Origin: Desulfoluna limicola
GTDB lineage: Bacteria; Desulfobacterota; Desulfobacteria; Desulfobacterales; Desulfolunaceae
Direction of reading: 5' to 3'
Length of the DNA stretch: 64,000 bases
Assembly (NCBI RefSeq): GCF_021654575.1
Contig: NZ_AP024488.1
Coordinates: 5,297,501 to 5,361,500 of the forward strand
The notes below the pieces were generated by a model. The model searched no databases and had not been told where the DNA came from. It saw nothing but the letters and a program-made list of their open reading frames with translations. Below are positions 38,633 through 48,728 of this stretch, piece by piece. Within the stretch, counting starts at the first letter, position 1, and the number at the start of each line of letters is the position of its first letter. The position numbers and the translations under genes are program-made.

Positions 38633-38735
38633 GCCGATGCACTCTGGCCCGAGGAACGAGGGCCAGAGTGCATCGGCAACCTGGGGGCCAGGGGATTTTA
38701 GCTACAGTGGCTTCGCCACCCTGGCCACCGGAGGC
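38633..38735 (+). repeat. GGAGGC element, forward copy with perfect 18-bp stem
   Basis: GCCGATGCACTCTGGCCC (38633-38650) pairs perfectly with 38660-38677 around the loop GAGGAACGA. AACCTGGGGGCCAGGGG and a GTGGCTTCGCCAC hairpin lead to CCACCGGAGGC. The end doubles as the Shine-Dalgarno of the gene at 38743. Confidence 0.85.
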
Positions 38736-38742
38736 ATTTTTT

Positions 38743-39759
38743 ATGACACGATATACAGGCATCGTATGCTTGGCTTTTGTTTTTAGCTTTCTTGGGTGCG
38801 GCGGCCCGGCTTGGTATACGGCGCGGGATGTTGGCGTGGCCGGGCATGTGTTGGTGGGCTATGGGGAAGGGGAGAGCATGGCGGCGGCTCGGGCGGATGC
38901 GTCGCGGGAGATAGCCGAGGCCCTTCGGGTGAGTGTGCACTCCACCGGCGAGGTGGTTGCGGAGAGGGACGCTTCGGGCAGTGAGGTCTCTTCTCAATTT
39001 CGTGTGGCCCTGACAAGCCGGGTAATACTCAGCGACCTGTCGACGGTGAAACAGGCCAGGCGGTCCGGGCGCTGTTACGTGGCCCTCGGTTACGACAACC
39101 GTACCCTGTTTCAAAAGCTTGGATCGGCCTCTGGGCGCTCGGCCAATGGCATGTCTTCAACCCCGATGGGGTTCAAGGAGAGCCTTCCCTTTTCCCACAA
39201 CCTGACCCTTGTCGGTATTTTCCCTGCAGATTACAGGGTGGTCAGACGACACGGCGGTTGGTCTCTGGTGGTCGACGGGGCAACCTACCCCATCACCTTT
39301 GAGACATGGTTTCGTCAGCTCTTCATCGAACGTGCGGAGAACGAGGGGCTGAGTCTCGACGTCACCCCCCAGGGCCCCCTGCCTTCCGGGAGCCATTATC
39401 AGGTGCATGTCACCCCGCCCAGGCTTGGGGGGTATCTGAACCTCTTCCATGTCTCCGAATCGGGCCAGGCCCTAGCTCTTCTTGCTAATCGCCACGTGGA
39501 ATCTCTCCAACCTGTCCAGGTTCCCGATGCCTCCCTCTACGCCGGCCTCGAAGCCATTGTCACCGCCGGGCACGGAAGCCGTGACATGCTCCTGGCCACG
39601 TGGAGCCCTGAGGCGGTGAACAGCTCAGAGTCCCATGCCCCCGTTTCCCCATCCCCCCTGGCTGAAACCGATGAGCGAGCTTTCAGCTACGGCGAACTTC
39701 TGGAGCAGGTCAATGGCTTGCTCTGGGCCAGCCATTTTGTGTGGATTCAGAACAGGTAA
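38743..39759 (+). CDS. LPP20-family lipoprotein
   Basis: The 338-residue precursor has a lipoprotein signal (MTRYTGIVCLAFVFSFLGC, lipobox FLGC). A domain at about 30-145 (GYGEGESMAAARADASREIAE) resembles the LPP20 lipoprotein fold. The C-terminal part (about 150-338) is unassigned; a YLNLFHVSESGQALAL pattern resembles DUF4384 strands. Start ATG 38743 is set by GGAGG 8 nt upstream, which belongs to the repeat element. It follows the caspase-like lipoprotein gene on the same strand with 352 bp between. LPP20 and caspase-like proteins at one locus suggest a shared envelope function, which is inference. Confidence 0.75.
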   Translation: MTRYTGIVCLAFVFSFLGCGGPAWYTARDVGVAGHVLVGYGEGESMAAARADASREIAEALRVSVHSTGEVVAERDASGSEVSSQFRVALTSRVILSDLSTVKQARRSGRCYVALGYDNRTLFQKLGSASGRSANGMSSTPMGFKESLPFSHNLTLVGIFPADYRVVRRHGGWSLVVDGATYPITFETWFRQLFIERAENEGLSLDVTPQGPLPSGSHYQVHVTPPRLGGYLNLFHVSESGQALALLANRHVESLQPVQVPDASLYAGLEAIVTAGHGSRDMLLATWSPEAVNSSESHAPVSPSPLAETDERAFSYGELLEQVNGLLWASHFVWIQNR

Positions 39760-39764
39760 AAGCA

Positions 39765-39973
39765 TGCCTCCGGCGGCCCTGCCGGGGGCCAAACTTTTGA
39801 AAAGTTTAATAAACAGTTTTTGGGGATTATTCAAATGCTTCGCCTGTGCAGGGGGCTGCAGGGGAAGGGGGGCGGCAATTTAAATGTTTTCGTAAAATGC
39901 TGTTGTGGTTTAACCCGGGGAACGAGGGGGAAATCATAACGGCAATCTGCTTTCAAGGTGCCTCACCTTGCCG
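39765..39973. repeat. GGAGGC elements, reverse copy plus degenerate forward copy
   Basis: Reverse: GCCTCCGGCGGCCC at 39765 with AAACTTTTGAAAAGTTT palindrome, 6 nt after the LPP20 gene stop. Forward remnant at 39912-39973: GGGGAACGAGGGGG, then CAAGGTGCCTCACCTTG, losing the terminal GGAGGC. Confidence 0.75.
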
Positions 39974-40071
39974 AACGCAAAACGGGGCACAGCTGTTGCT
40001 TTGCCCCGTCCTCACAATTGGGCTCTTTCGAGCACCCGGTCGGCCCATGGCGGGACCGGCCATACTGGTTT

Positions 40072-40098
40072 GGTGAGGGCGGTATCACCGCCCTCACC
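40072..40098. other. Perfect 12-bp hairpin
   Basis: GGTGAGGGCGGT and ACCGCCCTCACC are separated by 3 nt, without a T-tract. A second imperfect C/G-rich dyad is at 40157-40197. No gene is visible in 39760-40478. Confidence 0.6.
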
Positions 40099-40361
40099 AC
40101 CCTGATCTCATATTTTCATCTCCGCACACATGTTTTTTGTGTCCATTTAAGACGACGCCTCCCCCGGACAGCCCCATCTGTCCAGAAAAGGGGGAGGATG
40201 TCTTTGATGTCCATACTACCAGGCTCAACCGGCGGGCGGGGTTGGCTACGCCAATGACCTGCCCGCAGTCGTTTTTTCGGTTAACGTCACTTTCTGGCTC
40301 AGAACAGAGGCCCCCATAGCTCCTGCCCTTGTCTCGCATGATGCACCAGGTTGAACACAGC

Positions 40362-40471
40362 GCGAATGCGGATGCGAGGTGCATTGAGTGACGAGAACCG
40401 TATCGCATTCGCCTACCTGCTTTCGAGGTGTTTTTCGTTACAGTGGCTTCGCCACCCTCGCCGCCGGAGGC
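40362..40471 (+). repeat. GGAGGC element, forward, GCGAATGCG subtype
   Basis: GCGAATGCGGATGCGAGGTG ... CGCATTCGCC, then TTCGAGGTG, then a GTGGCTTCGCCAC hairpin, then CCGCCGGAGGC, 7 nt from the leuB stop codon. Confidence 0.75.
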
Positions 40472-40478
40472 AAATTCT

Positions 40479-41702
<1,224 letters not shown>

Positions 41703-41840
41703 TCATGATGCTTGCTGGAGGCAACGGACCCGTTATGGCGTTTTTTGAAAAACCCTTTGACGTGTCTACAGGTTTATAGGCTACTGAGTGGGCCGGATGT
41801 AATTTCTTGAGATGACAGAGCAGATGAAAGGAACAACGCA

Positions 41841-43055
41841 ATGTATTCTGTTTCCGATGTCACGAAAAAGCTTGGCATATCCCGCTCCACGCTTCTCTAC
41901 TACGAGCGGGCCGGCCTGGTTGTGCCTGAAAGGGATCCGGTGAACGGGTACCGGCTTTACTCGCAGGGTGCCCTGGACCGGCTTGTGATGTTGAAGATGC
42001 TCCAGAAGGCGGGGTTTTCCCTTGCCGAGTGCCGGCGGTTTATGGACGGTGAACCCGATATGGTGCTTATCCGGCAGCGACTCGTGCACCTGGAAAAAGA
42101 GCTGATGGAAATGACAGTGGCCCGGGACCTGCTTCGTTCCCTTTATCATCGGGTCACCGGGGATGCCCCACCGGAAGTGGCTCCCGCCGATGCACGGGAG
42201 TGGCATGCGGAGTTTGAAAAACGCTCGGCAGATGCCCATGCTGCCTGGCTTCGGATGATGGGCTTCAGCGAAAAGGAGGCCCTCTACATTCGCTGGGTGT
42301 CGCGGGACATGCACGACAACACCACTTACGTGAATCATTTTTTTCACGTCTTCGAACAGATGAAGCGCCAGGGGCCGGGGAGCGCCGAGGCGACCCTTAA
42401 GGCGTTTGGCGGCATCGACAATCCGGAGGCGATTCGTTCCATCCTCGATATCGGATGCGGCTCCGGCTCGGCTTCCCTTGTTCTGGCCGGGAGGTGCGAC
42501 GCACACATCACGGCCGTGGACAACCACCAGCCGTTTCTGGACCGCCTTCAAGAAGAGGCGACCCGCCGCGGATTAGAAGATCGGATCACCCCCCTTAACA
42601 TGAGCATGCACGGCCTCGACTTCCCGGAGAACCACTTTGACCTCCTGTGGTCCGAGGGCAGCGCCTATATCATTGGCGTGGAAGAGGCTCTGTCCCAGTG
42701 GCGTCCCCTGATACGCGAGGGCGGTTACCTCTTTTTGAGCGACGCCGTGTGGCTTACCCGCAAACCCTCCAACCCCTGCCGGGACTACTGGCGCATCGAA
42801 TACCCCCGGATGACCGACCCCGACACACGAAAAAAACAGGCGGAAACCCTGGGCTATGAGGTCGTAAACACCTTTGTCCTCCCCCGCAGGGACTGGCGGG
42901 ACTTTTACAACGACATGAAAACCGCCGTCCAAAAGGCCGTCGAAACCTTCGGCATGAGCCGCGCTCTCCGGGAGATGACCGAAGAGATCCGCCTGGATGA
43001 AACCCATGGCGACGAATACGGCTATGTTTGCCTGCTTTTGAGAAAATCTGCTTAA
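41841..43055 (+). CDS. MerR-type HTH fused to SAM-dependent methyltransferase
   Basis: Residues 1-70 form a MerR DNA-binding domain (SVSDVTKKLGISRSTLLYYE then GYRLYS). A helical dimerisation segment follows (70-115). Residues about 150-404 are a class I methyltransferase with motif I ILDIGCGSGSASLVLAG (about 210) and motif IV-like NHFDLLWSEGSAYIIG. The ATG has AAAGGA 8 nt upstream. In normal MerR regulators the C-terminal part binds the inducer. Here an enzyme replaces it, so the protein may sense SAM or a methyl acceptor, or modify a small molecule while regulating its own locus. The acceptor is unknown. Confidence 0.85.
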   Translation: MYSVSDVTKKLGISRSTLLYYERAGLVVPERDPVNGYRLYSQGALDRLVMLKMLQKAGFSLAECRRFMDGEPDMVLIRQRLVHLEKELMEMTVARDLLRSLYHRVTGDAPPEVAPADAREWHAEFEKRSADAHAAWLRMMGFSEKEALYIRWVSRDMHDNTTYVNHFFHVFEQMKRQGPGSAEATLKAFGGIDNPEAIRSILDIGCGSGSASLVLAGRCDAHITAVDNHQPFLDRLQEEATRRGLEDRITPLNMSMHGLDFPENHFDLLWSEGSAYIIGVEEALSQWRPLIREGGYLFLSDAVWLTRKPSNPCRDYWRIEYPRMTDPDTRKKQAETLGYEVVNTFVLPRRDWRDFYNDMKTAVQKAVETFGMSRALREMTEEIRLDETHGDEYGYVCLLLRKSA

Positions 43056-43064
43056 CTGCTCAGT

Positions 43065-43194
43065 TGCCTCCGGCGGGTTGCTTTTTTTCAAAAAGCTCCG
43101 CAAAAACTTTTCCCGTTAGCAAATGTGAAGGGGCGAAACCCCAGAGCATGTGCGAACCTGGGATCCAAGGGCTCAGCCCTTGGCCGCCGGAGGC
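43065..43194. repeat. Composite GGAGGC element (reverse plus forward half)
   Basis: GCCTCCGGCGG with an A/T palindrome and GCTCCGCAAAAACTTTTCC form the left half. GCAAATGTGAAGGGGCGAAACC, GCATGTGCGAACCTGG, CCAAGGGCTCAGCCCTTGG and CCGCCGGAGGC form the right half. Ends face the methyltransferase stop (9 nt) and the acetyltransferase start. Confidence 0.8.
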
Positions 43195-43220
43195 AGCTGA
43201 ATCATAACGGAGAAATGACA

Positions 43221-44501
43221 ATGCATACGGATTATAAAATACGCCGCGCAGAATCGAAGGAAGATGCAAAGCGCCTTCATGATCTTTTTCAGGAGGTGTT
43301 TCATCCGGAGGAGGTGGGCGTGCTGGCCGAGACCATGTTTCACCACCTCCCGGGTATGACAAAAAAGAATTGGTTTATTGCGGAAGAGAAGGCAAGCGGT
43401 CGGGTTGTCTCGGCCTTTGCCCTGATTCCCTGGGCCTGGGAGATGGAAGGCGTCTCGTTGAAGGTGGCGGAGATGGGGATTGTGGGAACCCTTGAAGCAC
43501 ATCGGGGCAAAGGGCTGATGCGCCTCCTGAACCGGGAGTTCAACAACGCCCTGGCAGAGGAGGGGTATGACCTTGCCGTGATCCAGGGCATTCCAGGGTT
43601 TTATCATCGCTTCGGGTTCCATTACGCCGTGGCGATGGAAAATCATATTAACCTGCACCTGTCGGCCATCGAAGGCCATATCGAAGATTCCCGCTTTGAG
43701 TTCAGGCGGGCGGGTGCCGAAGATATTCCTTTTATGATGCAGGAAGACGAGGCTTACCGGGGGGCTTTTTCCATTTCGGTCAAAAGGAGTGAGGCAAACT
43801 GGCGGTATCTTTTTTCCGAGAGCCTGAAAACCGAGTACGGCTCGGAGTTCTGGGTGATGACAGACCGTGAACGTGGCACGTCGCACTATTTCCGGATTGC
43901 GCTGAATGGGTTCGGGAAAGGCCTGATCGTCAGTGAAGTGAGTGAAGGCATTGATGAGAACGCAGCACGAGAGCTCCTGGTTTTCTGCAGGGAAAAGGCT
44001 CAGGAAAGGGGAAAACCCTATCTCCGGTTCAACCTGCACCAGGCGTCGCCCATGGGGACGATTGCTCGGTCCATGGGGACACCGGAGGCCCAACCCTACG
44101 CCTGGCAGATCAAAGTCACGGACAAGCTGGCGTTCCTGAAAAGGATCACACCGGTCCTCGAAAACAGGCTCGCAGAAAGCCGCTTCCCTCATTACACGGG
44201 AACCCTGCGGCTCAACTTCTTTGACTCAGGGATCGATCTTGCCTGGCAGGACGGGAAACTCCAAGACGTCCGCCCTGCGGAAGGCGACGATTGCGACGCC
44301 ATGATCAGCATGACCGATGACCTTTTCGCCATGCTCTGCCTGGGCCACCGCTCCTGGCAAGAGATCCGGCACATCCGGCCCGATATCTTTCCGGACCTGC
44401 TCTACGTGGTCCCGGATGTCTGCCCGGCATCGGGAAAAACCGCCCGCCTGACCGACGCCCTGTTCCCCAAACGCAAATCCTGGGTGTACTGCCAGTACTA
44501 A
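43221..44501 (+). CDS. Eis-like GNAT N-acetyltransferase
   Basis: The 426-residue cytoplasmic protein has an N-terminal GNAT domain with the acetyl-CoA loop EAHRGKGLMRLL and the IQGIPGFYHRFGF segment. A second GNAT-like domain (about 165-300) and a C-terminal SCP2-like domain (about 310-426) follow. This three-domain layout matches the Eis family, which acetylates amines. The substrate is unknown. ATG 43221 has GGAG 8 nt upstream; the ATG at 43215 is too close. It stands as a single gene bracketed by repeat elements. Confidence 0.82.
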   Translation: MHTDYKIRRAESKEDAKRLHDLFQEVFHPEEVGVLAETMFHHLPGMTKKNWFIAEEKASGRVVSAFALIPWAWEMEGVSLKVAEMGIVGTLEAHRGKGLMRLLNREFNNALAEEGYDLAVIQGIPGFYHRFGFHYAVAMENHINLHLSAIEGHIEDSRFEFRRAGAEDIPFMMQEDEAYRGAFSISVKRSEANWRYLFSESLKTEYGSEFWVMTDRERGTSHYFRIALNGFGKGLIVSEVSEGIDENAARELLVFCREKAQERGKPYLRFNLHQASPMGTIARSMGTPEAQPYAWQIKVTDKLAFLKRITPVLENRLAESRFPHYTGTLRLNFFDSGIDLAWQDGKLQDVRPAEGDDCDAMISMTDDLFAMLCLGHRSWQEIRHIRPDIFPDLLYVVPDVCPASGKTARLTDALFPKRKSWVYCQY

Positions 44502-44524
44502 GCTCAAAGCAACCGGAAAAAGCC

Positions 44525-44631
44525 TGCCTCCGGCGGCGAGGTGAGCCACCTCGAAAGCTGATTGCCGTTACGCTTTTCCCTTCGTTCCTCAGGGAAAAGC
44601 GTAACGGCCTTCGGCTCGGGCTTCGCCCGAT
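44525..44631 (-). repeat. GGAGGC element, reverse copy with perfect 18-bp stem
   Basis: GCCTCCGGCGGC, GAGGTGAGCCACCTC, then GCCGTTACGCTTTTCCCT (44564-44581) pairing perfectly with 44591-44608 around TCGTTCCTC, the complement of the GAGGAACGA loop. It ends with a CGGGCTTCGCCCG hairpin. The 230 bp that follow hold a run of 13 C (44773-44785) and no gene. Confidence 0.85.
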
Positions 44632-44860
44632 ACAAATGCTGTCGGTTTATGCAAATATGCTCACAAGCTTCGAAGTGTCTGGACGCATTTATGTTTTAGT
44701 TGTCTCGGCTTTAACTTTCGTAACTCCGACGGATTTCTTTTAGAAAAAAACTTCGTAAAAACTTTCCTGTTTCCCCCCCCCCCCCTTTTTCTGGCGGCCA
44801 TGATCGTTACGTCGAGAGTTCTTGAGTTATCAATGGCCTTCGAGCAAACCGAAACCGTAC

Positions 44861-45859
44861 TCAAAACCTGTTTGTCAAACTTTTCAAAAGTTTGGACCCC
44901 GGCAGGGCCGCCGGAGGCAATTTCCCCTCTTTGTTTTCTTTTCTGGCGTCCAGGGTGGTCCAGACGGTGGCCAGGAAGGAGCCGGAGAGGTTGTGCCAGA
45001 GGCTGAAGAGGGCGCCGGGCAGGGCGGAGGCCGCGGTGAAGTATTTGAGGGAGAGGGCCACGGCGAGGCCGGAGTTCTGCATGCCTGCTTCGATGGCGAT
45101 GGTGCGGCAGGTCTTCTCATCGCAGCCGAAGAGCTTGGGCAGGCCGTAGCCTGCGGCGAGCCCGCAGGCGTTGTGGAGGATGACGGCCAGGGCCATGGGC
45201 AGGGCCAGGGTGGCGAGGCGCGCCTGGTTGAGGCCGATGATGATGCCGATGAGAAGCACGATGGTGACCACGGAGATAAAGGGAAAGACCGGCTGGATTC
45301 TTACGAGTTTTTCTTCAAAGAGGGTGTTGAGGAGAATGCCGGCGGCCACGGGGACCACCACGATCTTGAGGATGCTCAGGAACATGGGGACCACGGCCAC
45401 GGGGACGGTGGAGCCCACGTAGAAATCGGTGAGAAGCGGTGTCAGGAAAACGGCCAGGAAGGTGGAGACGGAGGTCATGACGATGGAAAGGGGCACATCG
45501 CCCCCTGCGAGGAAGGCCACGACATTGGAGGCCGTGCCGCCGGAGACGCTTCCCACGAGGACCATACCCACCATGAGCTCGGTGGGGAGGTTGAGAGCCT
45601 TCGAGATAAAATAAGCAGCCATGGGCATGATGAGGTACTGGATGCTTACCCCCAGCATGACGATGTGGGGCCTTTTCAGGGGCTCTTTGAAATCAGAGGC
45701 CCGCAAGGTGGCGCCCATGCCGAACATGACCACCATGAGGAGGGGCACGATGAGGGGTTTCAGGGTGGAAAACCCGTTGGGGAACAAGGCGGCGACCCCA
45801 CAGATGAGGACGGCCCAGACAACGAACAGGCGGTTGAAGTGTTCAAGCCATTTCATCAT
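44861..45859 (-). CDS. Bile acid:sodium symporter (BASS) family transporter
   Basis: The 332-residue inner-membrane protein has about nine to ten hydrophobic helices and family motifs GGTASNVVAFLAGGD and AIEAGMQNSGLAVALS. BASS proteins use sodium to import organic acids such as pantoate, pyruvate or bile acids; the substrate is not predictable. ATG 45859 has AAGGAG 8 nt upstream. The last 18 codons (LPPAALPGSKLLKSLTNR and F) and the TGA lie inside a GGAGGC repeat, so the C-terminus appears to have been added or replaced by element insertion. Confidence 0.85.
   Translation of the reverse strand: MMKWLEHFNRLFVVWAVLICGVAALFPNGFSTLKPLIVPLLMVVMFGMGATLRASDFKEPLKRPHIVMLGVSIQYLIMPMAAYFISKALNLPTELMVGMVLVGSVSGGTASNVVAFLAGGDVPLSIVMTSVSTFLAVFLTPLLTDFYVGSTVPVAVVPMFLSILKIVVVPVAAGILLNTLFEEKLVRIQPVFPFISVVTIVLLIGIIIGLNQARLATLALPMALAVILHNACGLAAGYGLPKLFGCDEKTCRTIAIEAGMQNSGLAVALSLKYFTAASALPGALFSLWHNLSGSFLATVWTTLDARKENKEGKLPPAALPGSKLLKSLTNRF
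44863..44918 (+). repeat. GGAGGC element, forward module overlapping a gene end
   Basis: AAAACCTGTTTGTCAAAC, the palindrome AAACTTTTCAAAAGTTT and GGCAGGGCCGCCGGAGGC. It encodes the last residues of the BASS transporter on the opposite strand. Confidence 0.85.
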
Positions 45860-45893
45860 GTCATTTTCTCCTTCTATGCACAAAGTGACCGGA

Positions 45894-45996
45894 AAAAGCG
45901 TGCCTCCGGCGGCCAGGTGTGGGCACCTGGAAACCCTATGGCGAATGCGTGAATCGGTGTTGTCACACGTATGTTGTCGGGGCATTCGCGTGAAGG
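45894..45996 (-). repeat. GGAGGC element, reverse, GCGAATGCG subtype
   Basis: AAAAAGCGTGCCTCCGGCGG, CCAGGTGTGGGCACCTGG hairpin, then GCGAATGCG ... GCATTCGCG. The end faces the BASS gene start. The next 350 bp (45997-46348) show no gene. Confidence 0.75.
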
Positions 45997-46348
45997 TTGA
46001 AATTTAGCAACTCGTTTCGGAAAGAGCCCTGTTTTATTTTTCGGAACACATGCCGAATGGGTCTTAGAAACTGGGTTGACTTTTTCGCAATAATTCCGGC
46101 GGGCCCGTCGGGGGGACGGTCCATTTACTGCTTCGAACGTCCGTTTCGGTATGTAGTCCGGTTAGTGAAGGGATGTAAACAAGAATTCCCGGGCAAACGG
46201 GGTGTCATGCGGGAATGTGAACCTTAAGGTGTGTGTATGAGCGCGGATGTGCAACGTAAGTTTCGGGAGAACCGCGGCTTATGTGGGGGATATGCCAGGC
46301 AGCGCTGTTTCTCTTGTGACGTGGTTGCGATGAACGCGCGACCTTTTG

Positions 46349-46492
46349 AAGCTTGTGGAAGTATTTGAGAAATCTTCGGCTTTGGAAGCGGGCGCAGCCC
46401 GCGGCGAACGCCGATGCGCTTTTCCCTGAGGAACGAAGGGAAAAGCGCATCGGCAATCAGCTTTCGAGGTGGCTCACCTCGCCGCCGGAGGC
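46349..46492 (+). repeat. GGAGGC element, long forward copy with perfect 18-bp stem
   Basis: An AAGCTTGTG...ATTTGAGA leader and a GCGGGC hairpin precede GCCGATGCGCTTTTCCCT (46410-46427), which pairs perfectly with 46437-46454 around GAGGAACGA. GAGGTGGCTCACCTC and CCGCCGGAGGCATGCTTTT follow. The same leader occurs at 57119. Confidence 0.85.
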
Positions 46493-46509
46493 ATGCTTTT
46501 CTCTGCTGC

Positions 46510-48141
46510 TTAACCGATCTCCCGTGAGCAGCGGCGCAGTTCGGGCATGGTTTTCGGCAGGAACCGGATGCCGGCGAGGCTGGGGTACTGGCTGGCCAGG
46601 ATGCGGGACCGGGCTTCCACGGCGGCGCCGATGAGGATGTTGAAGGCCACGGTGGTGACGTCCCGGCCGGACGTTTCGGCCAGGTGGGTGTCTTTGGTCC
46701 ATGCATTGAAGGCACCGATGGCGGGGCCGCACCAGATCTGGTAGTCACCGGCTCGTTCGGGAAGACCCTGGATGGCCCAGAGTGACGCTTGTCCGAGGTA
46801 GCTGCGGAAGATCAACGCCATCTTGTGCCTGGGGTCGGTTTCGGCCTTTTTGATCTGGGTGGGATCGCGGTCTTCGAAAAATTTTTTCGTATTCTGCCAC
46901 ACTTCATCCATGGGTTTGCCGAGGATTTTCTGTTCCACGAAGGCGCGGTCGGCTTCGGGAATCCCCTCAAGGCTTTTGGCGTTCTGGTAGACAGAGTAGA
47001 GTTTGGCGGCGCGCATGGCGAACATGGTGCCCCGTTTCAGGACCTGGACTTTTCCGCCCATCTCGAACATGTCGGCGGCCGGGGCCATGGTGACGTCGGC
47101 CTGGCGGGCCTGGGCCAGAAGTGCTTTGACTTTGTCCGATGTGCCAGCCTCTCGGCATGCCTGGTTGATGGTGCCGGTCAGGATGTAGTCGGCACCCATG
47201 GCGAAGGCGGCGGCAGCGGAGACGGGGGCTGAGATGCCCCCGGCAAGGCCGACGCCGATTTTTTCGGGGTAGCCGTGGGCTTCCATAAGGCGCTCCCGGA
47301 CGGCCTGGATGGCGGGAAGAAGCGCCAGGGCCGGGCGGTTGTCCGTGTGGCCGCCGGAGTCGGCCTCGGCCGTGATGTCGTCGGCCATGGGGATGCGGGC
47401 GGCAAGGGCCATTTCATTGGCGGTGATGAAGCCGTCTGCGTGCAGCTTATTCAGGATGTCCGCAGGTGGCGGGCTCATGAACTTTTCGGCCAGCTCTTCC
47501 CGGGAAAGCTTGGCAATGACCTTGTTGGGGACCACCACATGGCCGTCAGCCCCCAGGTGGATGCCGGAGACGCGATAGCGCACAAGGGCTGACGTCATGG
47601 TAAGAAACGCAGCAGCACTCACGCAGCGGATCCCCCTGTCGAGGTAGAGCTGGCAGAGTTTCATTTCTGCTTCGGGGGCTCCGTGGTGGTGGAGAAAGTT
47701 GAAGCCAAAGGGGAAGGGCTCGGCCTTGGCTGCTTCGGTGAGGCGATCGATGGCCTCCACAATGCGTGTGAAGCTGCACCCCCCGGAACCGAAGAATCCG
47801 ATCATGCCGTTTTTTCCGGCGGCCTCCACCATGGCTTCGCTGGTGATGCCGTTGGCCATGGCTCCCATGACATAGGGAAAGCGCAACCCGTGCCGTTTGA
47901 GAAAGCTTCGGGACCCGAGGTTGGAGATGGGCAGGGGACGGACGGAAGCAAGCAGGGGAAGCCAATCTTCACCGGGTTTGTCGCATCCGATGCGGAGTTC
48001 TCCGGAGGTATGGGCCTCGGGTCCGTTTCCGGTGTCCACCAGATAAAAGGGACGGTCGATGGTTTCGAGGGCGTCTCGAATATCCAGGGTGGATACGTGT
48101 GGGGAGGTTGCCCGCCACCAGGAGGGTAAAGATTCGAACAT
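46510..48141 (-). CDS. PfaD-like enoyl reductase (2-nitropropane dioxygenase family)
   Basis: The 543-residue protein matches PfaD, the FMN-dependent trans-acting enoyl reductase of polyunsaturated-fatty-acid and trans-AT polyketide synthases. It has an N-terminal helical part and a TIM barrel with GAMANGITSEAMVEAAGKNG, FFGSGG, FNFLHHHGAPEAEM, EADSGGHTDNRPALALLPAI and AMGADYILTGTINQA. ATG 48141 gives the usual length; an open frame upstream to 48321 is not conserved. No pfaA, pfaB or pfaC is in the window, so its synthase partner is elsewhere or it has another role. The 404 bp upstream to 48545 hold no gene. Confidence 0.85.
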   Translation of the reverse strand: MFESLPSWWRATSPHVSTLDIRDALETIDRPFYLVDTGNGPEAHTSGELRIGCDKPGEDWLPLLASVRPLPISNLGSRSFLKRHGLRFPYVMGAMANGITSEAMVEAAGKNGMIGFFGSGGCSFTRIVEAIDRLTEAAKAEPFPFGFNFLHHHGAPEAEMKLCQLYLDRGIRCVSAAAFLTMTSALVRYRVSGIHLGADGHVVVPNKVIAKLSREELAEKFMSPPPADILNKLHADGFITANEMALAARIPMADDITAEADSGGHTDNRPALALLPAIQAVRERLMEAHGYPEKIGVGLAGGISAPVSAAAAFAMGADYILTGTINQACREAGTSDKVKALLAQARQADVTMAPAADMFEMGGKVQVLKRGTMFAMRAAKLYSVYQNAKSLEGIPEADRAFVEQKILGKPMDEVWQNTKKFFEDRDPTQIKKAETDPRHKMALIFRSYLGQASLWAIQGLPERAGDYQIWCGPAIGAFNAWTKDTHLAETSGRDVTTVAFNILIGAAVEARSRILASQYPSLAGIRFLPKTMPELRRCSREIG

Positions 48142-48545
48142 CAGGTATTCCCATTGGGGTTCATGCACGGAGGAGACCCGTGTGGGCACTCTCAAATGCG
48201 GTTGTTGTGATGGTTTGGTTCCGGAAGGATTTACATGTTCTATCGGGTGATTGTCAAGCATTGGTGTGACAGAACAGGTGTTGGTGTGTGTGGGGCAGGA
48301 AGAAAGGACAGGCACGGACAAACACCCGTCAGTTTGCAGATGTGGACGGACGGGGGCCGGGAGGTGTTGCCATCTTGGAGGAAGGGAGGGGGCCTTGTTC
48401 CTCTAAAGTTATTCAAAACGATGCTGTAATTATTCAGCTCAAGCCCAAAAAAGCCATAGGTGGCCATTCGGTGACACACGTTTGTATGATTTAAAAGAGA
48501 GGGTTTGACAAACGGATCTTGCATTCGTGTTAAGAAAATCCTCGC

Positions 48546-48626
48546 ATATGCGTTCGACCCGAGGAACGAGGGGCGAGAGCATGGGCAACCTGGGGGCCAG
48601 GGGATCATCCCCTGGCTGCCGGAGGC
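48546..48626 (+). repeat. GGAGGC element, forward copy
   Basis: Loop GAGGAACGA between CGACCC and GGGGCG, then GCATGGGCAACCTGGGGG, CCAGGGGATCATCCCCTGG and CTGCCGGAGGC. The end faces the aminotransferase gene at 48729. Confidence 0.8.
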
Positions 48627-48728
48627 AAGGCTTTTCCTCTTTTTTCTGGCACCCTTCGCCTGCCGGGGGTATGTTTCATGGAATGAAAGGGGCCCCTGCC
48701 CCTGACCTGAATATACGAAGGAGTCGTC

